Shown here in pieces: positions 22,791 through 32,811 of a stretch of DNA of 64,000 nucleotides. Location of the stretch: NCBI GenBank assembly GCA_028532985.1, contig JANCIK010000011.1, forward strand, positions 558,001-622,000, read 5' to 3'. The translations under genes were made by a program, and so were the position numbers. The notes under the pieces are model-generated. The model was not told the DNA's origin and did not search any database. It saw only the letters and a list, made by a program, of their open reading frames with translations. Position 1 is the stretch's first letter. Every line of letters begins with the position of its first letter. The DNA comes from Stropharia rugosoannulata. Lineage: Eukaryota; Basidiomycota; Agaricomycetes; Agaricales; Strophariaceae.

Positions 22791-25092
22791 ATGGCGTACC
22801 TTGTTCTTCCCCTTGTCTTTATTTGCATAGGCTTTATTATCCTCAAGAGAAGACAGGGTGCGAGCTATTATCGACAGCTTCCCTTACCTCCAGGACCAAA
22901 AAGATGGCCAATCATCGGAAATTTGTTCGAAATGCCTTCCAAGTTTGAATGGGAGACTTATCATCGATGGTCAAGAGAGCTAGGTGCGAGATAACCATTT
23001 TATTCGCCCCCGAAGACTGCATAACTAATGCTACCTGCTGCCTTACAAAGAAACTGATATACTATACTTGGATGCTGCAGGGCAGGATATCATAGTTCTC
23101 GATACTTACGACGTGGCTGCGGAGCTTCTTGAAAAACAGTCAGCAATTTTCTCTGGAAGGTAAGCCCACTTGTGCGTGGCTGGTAATAGTGAATAGACGC
23201 CTGGATAATATGACTGTGTAGACCACGGATGGTTATGGCAGCTGAGTTGATGGGGTGGGACTTTGCGATTGGTCTTACGGACTACGGTACGTATGTCAAT
23301 TAAACTCTCCAGCTTAAGTTCATGGTGTATACAATTCATGCGACATAACAAAGGAGAGACATGGTGGGCAAAAACCAAGTTCAAGTTCATAGAGTGGTAT
23401 TTTCTAATGAACATCTCATCCCAAGGCGACATCGCCGTCGTCTTGTTAGTCAGGAGCTAAATGGAATAGCGGTGAGACAATTCGTGCCTCATATGACTTC
23501 CAGCATCAGAAGATTCCTGCAAATGGTCGCCAAGGATGGGTCGGAGGATGTCATTAAACAGGTTAGGCAGTGCGTGAATCAACTTGTACTTCTGTAACAC
23601 AAGTGACGATCTTACATTTTAAAGTATGGCTGCTGACAGTATTTTCTCTGTTGTATATGGCTTAAATGTGGAGCTCGAAGGCCGTGAATCTCTGTTAGCG
23701 GCCGATGAGGCTAATAAAGGATTGATTATAGCAACTCTCCCTGGACGCTTTCTCGTAGATTTTCTGCCGTTCCTGAAACATGTCCCAGAATGGGTCCCGG
23801 GCGCCCAGTTCAAGAAACTTGCACGTAATTGGAAGAAGTTAACAACGACTATGATTGAGGCGCCGTATTATGCCGTGGTCGCTACAATGGTATTTGGTCT
23901 CTTTCTATCTGTGTTACTTGGTTTTATATTGTGGTTATACAGGCAAGAGGAACCGCGAGAACTTCCGTAGTGTCGCAAAACATCAAGAAAATGAATAAAG
24001 GGGGAAATCCTATCCTTTACAACGAGGACAACATTAAATATGCAGCAGGAACTATTTATGCAGGTAACATAAATACATAATAATTAGTCCACATTGAAGC
24101 TTAATTTTTATTCTGGACTAACAACAGCGGGCTCAGACACGGTGAGTAGAACTGTAATTTACAAGGTAACAATAATGGTTGTTATTTCCGCGCCCGTACA
24201 GACAGTTTCTGCAATTGCGTCCTGTATTCTAGCCCTAGTGTGCAATCCAGACGTCGTCAGGCGAGCCCAGAAAGACTTGGACAATGTCCTCTTACCAGGT
24301 CATTTGCCCTCTCTTGCCGATCAAGAATCACTACCCTACATTACAGCGATCGTGAAAGAAGCCTTGAGATGGAGGGACGTAACGCCCATAGGTATGTATG
24401 TAATTATTCAACTGTCTCTTCAACTTGCTTATATCATTGGTTTATTAACGTTTATCAGCGATACCTCATCGTTTGACTGCCGATGCTGTGCACAAAGGTT
24501 ATCGCCTGCCTAAAGGGGCTATTGTTATTGGAAACTCTTGGTTAAGCGCCCAGCCCGATGACATGTGGTTCTCCCACTCACCCCTAGTTTTTTGTAACGC
24601 AGGGCAATGCTGCACAATGAAGAGCGATACCCAGACCCATTTAATTTCAAGCCTGAGAGGTTTATGAAGGACGGAAATTTTAACACCTCCGTTCCAGACC
24701 CAGAGTTCTGCTGCTTTGGTTTTGGCAGAAGGTAACTTGCAAGCTCTAACAATGTATCCCCGCTTCTCTAATCATTATAGTTCTGCGCGGAAATAGGATT
24801 TGTCCGGGGCGGCATATTGCGTACTCATCCATCTGGCTCACTGTGGCATCCCTGTTGACGGTCTTCAACATCGAGAAAGCTGTGGATGAGAGTGGTAATA
24901 TAGTTGAGCCTTTGGATGAAATTGAATCCGCTTTGTTAAAGTGAGTCAGCTCATAAAGTACCTGGATAAACAAGTGTAATGAGGAATTGTACTCGTAGCG
25001 CTCCAAAGCCATACAAATGTGCAATCAGTCCTCGATCCCAGGAGTGGAAAGCAGCGATCCTTTGTGATCCTGCCGTCGACGACTTTGAATAA
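22791..25092 (+). CDS. Cytochrome P450 (OrdA-like), copy K
   Basis: This 519-residue microsomal P450 is spread over 13 exons: 22791-22983, 23051-23159, 23222-23286, 23354-23363, 23426-23569, 23625-23889, 23943-24063, 24128-24141, 24202-24391, 24459-24540, 24603-24731, 24797-24940 and 24999-25092. It has an N-terminal anchor (VLPLVFICIGFIIL) and hinge LPLPPGPKRWP. The oxygen-binding helix reads YAAGSDTTVS, with ExxR at about E360-R363 (KEALR), PERF-type KPERF and heme loop FGFGRRICPGRH with the ligand Cys near 443. Exons 4 (10 nt) and 8 (14 nt) are micro-exons, each confirmed by the same exon in the paralogue at 58302. The family resembles proteins usually labelled O-methylsterigmatocystin oxidoreductase-like, but the substrate is unknown. 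The terpene synthase 3.8 kb downstream makes a terpenoid substrate possible. Confidence 0.93.
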
Positions 25093-26786
25093 AGGTAGCT
25101 CCAGATAGTCCAAGTCTTCAGCCAAAAAGAAGAGCTCTCGATTGAGAAGAGCTTGAAAATGAGTTGAAATAAATCGCTATTGACCCAACTCCGGACCAGT
25201 GTCACCAGTCGGGAATTTATTGTAAAATTATTGAAATTATAGCCGACATGTACTAAGTACTTCCAAGCTACTCAGTATTCAACTTTGACCAGCTTCGACT
25301 GCGCCTTGCGCAAGGAATACGCAATTAATGCGCTACCGTCTTGTGGCGATCCGGCTTGGATTCGGCAAACCCGCTCCGTTGCCCACGATTATTCTGACGA
25401 CAAATTTCGCCATCACAAGCACGCACTCGTTACTTTGATGCGTCGCCAACTTGACTTGAACCTGACAGCAAATTTTTTATCCTCTGCATCTATGCCTTAC
25501 TTACGAGCTTCCATAACCAAGTGACTTGTCAATCTTTCTTTTTTAGGACTATCTCAATTGATTCTCTAGCCTCACTATCACCTCTATCACCAAGGCCGCT
25601 CCCTATCAGTGATCATACTTTGCGGACCACGTAAGATTCCTTGCAACCGCTGTGCTGGCTGTATCCTGGTTGTCTTCCTAAAAGAATGATTTGAAATGTG
25701 GGCTACCCCCTGCTCCATGTATCCTCCATTCCAATCTCTGCGAGCCACTGGAGTACATATGAGCACATTTGGGAGGGCACCCCATGTATGCTTCGTTCCT
25801 GCCACATTTGCTGTTGTCTGAGCTTTGTTTTTTCTCGCAACATTGACTTAGATCCGACTCTCAGAACATAAGGAACCGCATTATTTATTTGGCATGCGCA
25901 CTCTCGCCGCCCTCTAAAATCTCGTCCCCACGCATGTGCATTTAGTCAATTAGCCATGTCGATATTTCCTTCCATGTCTAGTACCGACAAGTCATCTATG
26001 CTTCTATCCCTCTGCTTTCTGTGCGCTAGATAAGCTCGCGTGTGGATTGTAAAGCAAGAACTGAGCTTGCTGAGACTACATATTTTGGCAGAGTTTGTTC
26101 ACTGAGTCGGTGAGCACGGTGGTCAACAGTTGGGGCATAAATGCCCATTAATGGACTAGTCCTTGTCTTCGGGAATCGAGGAAGGCCGCAACTCCCGGTT
26201 ATATTTATAAAGTTGTTACCTTGCCAAGAGTGGTTCTTCGCATTTGACATTCGTGTACTCCTGATTAATGATTGCATGACACGGTCGTGAGGCCCGGTAG
26301 CCTACCACACAGACCATGCAACTGGGAATGACTCAAAGTGTTATGGGAATCAGCATGTAGGTTGAACTTCATAAATAGAAGGTGTGTGGGGTGAAACAAA
26401 GTATCAGAATAGACTCTTCATTTCGATAGCAATGATAGATTGCCTTGAGCTATGTTGCAACATGATGAGTACCTCAACCTTAGGCGCTAGATTAAAGGGG
26501 GAAGTTGATTGCCGCGATTTGGAAACACAATTGAAAGAATCATTATACCTGTCCGAGGGAGCTGTAGAGAGGTGTGCTATTCTATGTATGTGGCCTTATT
26601 ACTGGATATGTCGAACAGCCATCAGTTTCTCAGCATCATAAAAGCTCCAAAGGAACCAAAACAGGATAAAAACAGTATGTGATTATGATGGAAACATATC
26701 TAACAAAGCTCAAAATCATCTCGTATAAAGTGTCAAACAGGATCCGCAACATGGCAACATCCTGTTACTAGAACTCCTCTAACAGC
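25093..26786. other. Intergenic region, no gene recognised
   Basis: A 79-codon open stretch at 25285-25524 (plus) is slightly richer in GC than its surroundings but has no identifiable motif. Nothing else is supportable except the promoter of the gene at 26787. Confidence 0.45.
26724..26730 (+). promoter_or_regulatory. TATA box
   Basis: TATAAAG is 57 bases upstream of the ATG at 26787, as in the paralogues at 8.8 and 11.4 kb. Confidence 0.5.
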
Positions 26787-28036
26787 ATGTCTGCAGTCCC
26801 CTTCCCGTCTCTCGCAGACCAGTTATCCACCATAAACTCAAACATCAATGGGACCATACTCAATGTCCTTATGCTAGGCACGTAGATCTTTACCGCATTG
26901 GCATCGAAGGCTGCATTACTCATTTAAGCACATCCAGGGCTTTACACCACCGTATACATCGGCACAGTGTACATCTACTGTAAATTCTCCAAAAATTCCT
27001 TGGCTATTAATGTTAATGAGACCTACAGTCTCCCGAAAGGCATCTCAAAGCACCTTTGTGGTGCTCGCCATAACAATATTATTCCTCGCCAATGTCGCGC
27101 AAAGCGGGCTCAATTGGTTCTTCCTCCGCACTCTTGTGGATCTCGCCGGTCAACCCGAGGAGCAATTCTTTATTCTCTCATCTCTTAGTCCCGGCTGGGC
27201 GCTTCTGTTGACCGACATATTGACAACAATTCTGTCAGTCGTTGCGGATGCACTTCTGGTGGGAGAACACAATTATTGTCACCTGGATTCTAATATTTAC
27301 CTACCTCTCTTAAGATATGGCGATGTTACCATGCCTGGGACAGATCAGCGAAAGCCATTTTTGTATCATTTATTCTTCTTATTTCAGAAGCGGGTAAGTC
27401 TCTATTGAACTCTAAACATTAACTGTACACTCATATGCATGTACTACGTTGTGAGCTCTTTACATGGCGTTTATCATCACTGTTGCAGTCAACAACCTTA
27501 ATCCACCAGTTGCTACGGGCCTAATTTTAAACAAGCTCCTCTCTGCTGCACTATTTACATCTTTTGGGGTCACTTTCCTAACGACGCTTCTAATCATCTA
27601 CCGGATTTCATCAGTCTACAAACATGGTCAGAGCCGGGGACCAAATCAGCAGCGTCTTAGGACTATTCTTGATCTCCTTGTTCAGTCGGCAGCTCTGTAT
27701 GGAGTAGCGCTATTAGCCTTCGCAATCCTTGGTGTTGTTCCTCAACTAAATTCATTCCCAACACCAAAATTTGAAGCTGCAGAGGACATCATTACTAGTC
27801 TGTTTCCAGTGATATCTGTATGTGTACCTGTGAATCCCCACCATTACTATATATCGCCTACTGACTCGTTATATATTCCAAAGGGATTTGCACCTACAAT
27901 TATGGTTGCCCGCGTTGCTCTTGCGTCTTCGTCTCCTACTCTTAGGCCACATGCTGTCACTATTACTGATCTGCAATTTAATGGAATGGGAACCACCGTA
28001 CTAAGTCGGGAAGAACAAGATGCGATATGCGAATGA
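26787..28036 (+). CDS. Uncharacterised multi-pass membrane protein, copy 4
   Basis: This 318-residue member of the family is found three times at 8.8-14.3 kb. Exons are 26787-26877, 26938-26979, 27029-27258, 27315-27393, 27456-27817 and 27884-28036; exons 2, 3 and 4 (42, 230, 79 nt) equal those of copy 2. Blocks include GLYTTVYIGTVYIY, LAITILFLANVAQSGLNWFF, LAGQPEEQFF, IWRCYHAWDRSAKAIFVSF, FLTTLLIIYRISSVY, LLVQSAALYGVALLAFAILG and GFAPTIMVARVALASSSP. The first intron must begin with GC (CTAG then GCACGT) for the model to hold, a rare GC-AG intron or a base change in a GT donor. It is separated from the other three copies by the DUF7330 and P450 genes. The function is unknown. Confidence 0.82.
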
Positions 28037-28867
28037 GAATGAGAGACCAGCTACATTCGAAACTGACATTATATGTTTTATCGAGTCCTGGTGCAGTCAA
28101 GGCTAATAAGGGCTTTGACTAGTTTGGGAAGGGGAGATTAAGGGGGTCTGAAATAGGTTTGCTTATTTATTATACTTCATTTGTACAATATTAGAATAAA
28201 TGAACCATTCTCTGGGACATTGGTTATTCCTGAGTCTTCGGAAGTGCATGGTAATGATATCACTGTATAGGCCCGATCCTCAAGGAGTTCGTGAATACAA
28301 TGTGTACTCGCGATCGGTGGCGCAGTCTATATGCAGTTAAATAAAAGCTTAGCCATTGTACAGCACTCTATTGACAAATTGTAGTCGGGTAACTGCTCGG
28401 TGTCACTCAGGTTTATGTAAATAATTTGTAGTCGAAACAAAATCGAGAAGATTACTCACACACTAGATATGTAAGTCCCTGAGTAAGGCATAGCGGAGTA
28501 CTTGGCATTTATGCATGTGTTCATTTACAACTACAGTACCGGAGATATCACAGCAGCTTCTAAGTTCTATCCGAACTGCGTTCTCTGTACAAGACAGTCC
28601 AAAAATAGAGGCCAGTTTTATTGAGCACCGGCTGCACTTCAAGCTTCAATGTTGATTCCTCAGCAAATTGACTGGTGAAACTGTTTGGTGAGGTCGGTGA
28701 CAGAAATGTTCCAGGTTCAAATTCAATAACACTCTATAAATTGCCAAGTATTGAGGTATTTTTGGTACTCCTGTAGCATATTAAAGAGTAAAAGTGTCTA
28801 TCAACCCAAAGACCACGCATAACCAACTGAGTCACCATTGACAAAGTATCTTACGCAAATATCGAAT
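28037..28867. other. Intergenic region upstream of terpene synthase
   Basis: No ORF of interest is present. A TATAAA at 28735 is about 130 bases upstream of the terpene synthase ATG and may belong to its promoter. Confidence 0.45.
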
Positions 28868-30173
28868 ATGTCGACCCTCACCACTTCAGAAATGACAAGT
28901 TCGCCATTGCAAGACACACACACAATTACGCTCCCTGCTATCCTTGATTCCTGGCCCTGGAACCCGCGTCTGAACCTGTTCCAGGACGTTTGCTCTCGTG
29001 TTTCAAGTGACTGGATTGAGTCTTTCAATACATTCAGTCCAAGCGGTAAAACGACCTTCAGGAAATGCAACTTCGGTCAGTCTGTCTGCCGCAACGCAGA
29101 AAAAGAAAAGGCTAACGACATAACCCCTCGCAATCATAGGCCTTCTAGCGTCTCTGTTTTACCCATCACACGATTATAGTAGGTTCTTTCGACATACTAC
29201 TTACAGTGTTTTCTCATGAAGTCAGATGGCTGTATGGTTGGATGTGATTTGATGAATCTTTTCTTCTTTATTGAAGAGGAGACGGACACATTCCCGGCAG
29301 AAATCGTGAAGACACGTATGGATATTATCATAGAGATCTTACACGACCCACATAAGCCAAGGCCAGAGGGAGAGTGGGTTGGGGGTAAAGCTGCTCAAGA
29401 GTAAGCCATGTATAACTTCAATTGCTGTATTTAATGACACATGCACACACTATAGTTTTTGGGTAAAAACAATAAAGTTTGCAACCACTTCTGCGCGGAA
29501 TCATTTTGCCATCGCCTTTGAAGACTACTTGGGCGGTGTTTACCACGAGGCGCTTAATCGGTCAAGTAGTCATCACATTGACATCGATAGCTACGTCGTA
29601 CTTCGTAGGAGAACTATTGGCACAGAGCCATCATATGCGCTGGTCGGATTATACTTGAACCTGCCTGACTGGGTGCTCAACCATCCCGTCATTCGACGAT
29701 TGACTGATATTGCGACTGATATAATTTTCATTGGGAATGACTTGTGCTCTTATAAAAAAGAGTACGTAGCTCAGCCATTTTAATACCCTATCTATGCCTA
29801 ATGTTATTCAAAAGATACGAGAGTGGCGAAGCACGCCACAATCTTGTCTCCGTAGTGATGCATCAGCTTCACCTAGATGTAGACAGTGCTTTCAAGTTCG
29901 CCTCAGATATGCATGTCAGGCTCGAGGAGCAGTTCCTAAACGAGTGGAAAAATATACCCTTAGTAGCAGGTCCGCTTAGCCTCGACATCATAACTTATTG
30001 CAATGGTCTGGCTACATGTATCCGTGGCAGCCTTACCTGGAATTTCGCAGTACGTCGGTCTTCAAAAACATATACTGTAACCGTACTGATACCTAGACGA
30101 GACCGAGCGCTACTTTGGGACGCAAGGATTAGAAATTCAGAAAACTCGCCAAATTGTTCTCAATAGGAAATGA
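28868..30173 (+). CDS. Terpene synthase (class I, sesquiterpene type)
   Basis: The 344-residue enzyme is a class I terpene cyclase, which ionises a prenyl diphosphate (farnesyl diphosphate in most fungal relatives) and cyclises it. Exons are 28868-29075, 29140-29178, 29226-29400, 29456-29761, 29815-30049 and 30102-30173. Landmarks are LPAILDSWPWNPRLN, GCMVGCDLMNLFF, the metal motif as EEETD (residues 99-103) where most relatives have D in first place, and HKPRPEGEWVGG. The diphosphate-sensing Arg lies in LRRRTIG (191-193), the second metal motif is NDLCSYKKE (N235, S239, E243), and the C-terminal pair is in TERYFG. All catalytic motifs but the first Asp are kept, so it is probably active. The acceptor of intron 2 (TCAG at 29225) was chosen because only it keeps the frame. 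Confidence 0.92.
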
Positions 30174-30938
30174 TAACTTGAAGATACAATTCGGATACTC
30201 TGGGAAACTTTCACAAGAAATGCATTAACTTGATTCTTGAGCTGCGCTGTACTAGTTGTCACCGAGATGAAAACGAATAATGATATGCTACTGAAGTAAG
30301 CTACATATTGAGAGAATCTGAGAGTCCCCGGTCGGAAAGCTTCCGGTGTGTGGTGCTGCATTGCAGTAGATTGCAGTACGTGCATAGTGCATTCAAAGTG
30401 CATTGAATGATGATGAATCTCCTACTCTCATGAGCTCCGACACCGGCAGTCATTAATCATTAATCAGTCTTCTTACATTTTACGTAATATTAATACTGTC
30501 AGGTTCTGTCACCGTCTCCCAACTGAGCCTTCCCAAGCCTCCACGTTCAAATCTTCATGCATCATGACATATGCCTGCTATGTACTGGGAACTTCTAGGC
30601 TCGCCGCGATGCTGTGCTTGTCTCCCTATGTGAATCTATCGAGACGGTCACTCTCCTGAGCTTGTCGGTATCTTGCATATTGTGGTCCGTCAGCCTATAA
30701 CTGCCGGCCCCCACGAAAGTCTCCTGGTTCTGCGTTCTTTCCAGCCAAAATGGCCTACCTTTGTTACAGCATCATTTAGCCACATACGCTCTGTGCTCGA
30801 CATGCAATGCTTGGTTGGTCATCTTGAAGAACAAATTAAATGTATATATCTTAGGCAGGATCTATGGTACTATACAATTCAACAACTAGGGTCAGATAAA
30901 CACTCATGGAATAATACGGTTGATTTAATCTCTCGGAA
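30174..30938. other. Convergent spacer between terpene synthase and metallopeptidase
   Basis: This 3'-to-3' spacer holds no supportable gene. Short ORFs on both strands lack motifs. Confidence 0.45.
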
Positions 30939-32224
30939 TTAATTCAAAGGCGGATCGTTCTCAACAAAGAACTCGTAACTGTCTGCATTGGTTATTGCCG
31001 TCCAGGGACTGGCCTGAGCAAGTTCTATGCAGTCATCCTGTCCGTATTCGTGGTCCTGTGCACCGCCATTGACAAGGAAGTGACTAGCCTCATGAATAAT
31101 GGTGCCACCCTGATGTGCAAGTGGTCAGAATACTGGAATTGCCCCACATTAGCTTCCTTGGTCTTACCTGCGAGTTTGCGCCCGTTGTGTCTACCATCCA
31201 AAATACGGGGCAGAGGTAAATTGTTCCAAATCTACAGAAATCAACACCTCATCCGAATACACGCTAGGCAAAGACTCACACATCGGGGTACACATAAGCG
31301 AAGACGTCGGGCATATCGCATGTGCTACAATCGTAAGTGAAGCTCGATAAATCGTTGTTCGCCAAATTGACTAGAACATATTCGACCAGTATATGCCGCT
31401 GAGGCTCGTTCATGCCAAACCACGTTGAGTAGCGCTCACCCGTCGAGTAGGACGGGTAATTGACTGCGTACTGCATCCCGTTGAAGGCGTACTGAGTCGC
31501 AGCATTTATGGCGTTGCCTATGGTGGTCTGCTGGTCGGCGCTGCAACCAAGGAACTGGGCGCGCCGCTCAATCTCGCGTCTGGGTCGCTTGGACAAGCCA
31601 CCGGAGATAATGGCTGTGTGTGGTGCCACGGTTGCATTGAGCTTGCTCAAAGACAAATCCGGATTTACCAGTGTGAAGGTGCTCTCGGCGTGGAAGGTGA
31701 ATGCTTTCTGGCCCTCGTGGTCGAAGGAATAGACTTCCGACACTGAAATCTCCTCACAGAGTCAGGGTTAGTTGCGTTGCAAATTCCCAGGTAAGTTGAG
31801 TACTGACAGTCGTGATTAATCGTCACCGACTGCTGCGGCTCAAGCGTGGTGAATGCATTTTTGTTTGCCGCAATGGCGGGGACGTATTTGACCCTTGCCC
31901 CCTGGAAGGACGGGTGGCTACCCGACAGGTCCGCAATCGTGAACTTCTCTGCTGTAAAGTTGCTGATGGCGCTGTGGGGGTCGTTCAAAATTCTGAGTGT
32001 CTCGTTTCCATTGTTTGTTATGGTTGTTGAAAACTTGAGGTCAACCGTGCTGTTGACCGTATTTGGACCTGAGTATTTGTGCGGTCAGCAATTTCAGGGC
32101 ACAGGCCCTAACGATTTGGGCCACAAAAGCAGTAACACTCACCACTGACTTTCACAGAAAGATGCTTAGTAGCGGCAACTGCAGTTGCGAATGAGATGAA
32201 GCCAATTAGTTGGTGAGCGCGCAT
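30939..32224 (-). CDS. Secreted peptidyl-Lys metalloendopeptidase (M35 family)
   Basis: The gene encodes a 346-residue preproenzyme of the deuterolysin (aspzincin) family, close to the mushroom peptidyl-Lys endopeptidases that cut before lysine. Exons are 32143-32224, 31808-32068, 31280-31742, 31168-31231 and 30939-31109. A signal peptide (MRAHQLIGFISFATAVAA) leads into a propeptide of about 150-170 residues. The likely mature domain starts near the FLGCSADQQTTIGNAI block after basic residues (KRPRREIERR). Zinc ligands are seen as HEASH (H296, H300) with catalytic E297 and the aspzincin Asp in GAQDHEYG (D309); FGTIYLCPVFW and GQDDCIELA are family blocks. The Cys pattern and length suit a secreted protease that feeds on proteins. 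It lies between the terpene synthase and a P450 but is not expected to belong to terpenoid synthesis. Confidence 0.93.
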
Positions 32225-32274
32225 GTCATTGACTGGCACAGCGGCGACTTGCCTGAAGAATGCTACACAACACA

Positions 32275-32284
32275 TCTTATATAC
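32275..32284 (-). promoter_or_regulatory. TATA box of metalloendopeptidase
   Basis: The minus strand reads CGTATATAAG 50-60 bases upstream of the ATG at 32224. Confidence 0.5.
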
Positions 32285-32379
32285 GATTTAGACGTGTCTT
32301 CTGAAAAGGCTAGCGTACCTTCTATTCTCGGGACAGAAGCAAGTGTTAAAGGAGTGTAGTACCGTCATTCGTGAGGCCT

Positions 32380-32405
32380 CTTGCCCCTCACGCGTGAGGG
32401 GCAAG
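32380..32405. repeat. Perfect 26-base GC-rich palindrome
   Basis: The left half CTTGCCCCTCACG is followed at once by its exact reverse complement with no loop. It stands about 155 bases upstream of the metallopeptidase start, so a dimeric transcription-factor site is possible, though it may equally be a trace of a mobile element. Confidence 0.75.
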
Positions 32406-32811
32406 GGCTTGCAGCCGCGCCCAGGTGTACAGCACGTTACAAGAGAAAGTGTCGTAAACAGTAGTATCAGACTGCCTTCTCCTTAGTACTAAGTAGTACG
32501 GACGGTCTATGGTGGTGCCATTGAGCAGTTAGAGAATCTGATACAGGGGCACGTACTGCAATACTACTCAAGAGCTGCAGCGCCTAAGGCAGCAAGCGGT
32601 CCTATAGTAATGAGCTCGGCAAAGGTGCTATACAGACTCTGGTATGCTATTTAGAGCTCTGCGAAAAGACGGACAACGCGGACTCTAGAAGACAGTTCTA
32701 TAAGAATAGATTACACCAAGACTCGGCTGTTCTTCCTCTGCGTGACGCAAGGTTTTCATATCAATTAATTTAAAACAGGAACGAGATGTACCGAGCTTAA
32801 TGAGTCTTTCC

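Larger units (their letters stand above)
32225..32811. other. Intergenic region with a perfect palindrome
   Basis: This is the promoter region of the metallopeptidase and the 3' flank of the next P450. It holds a TATA box and a 26-base perfect palindrome, given separately. No gene is seen. Confidence 0.55.
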
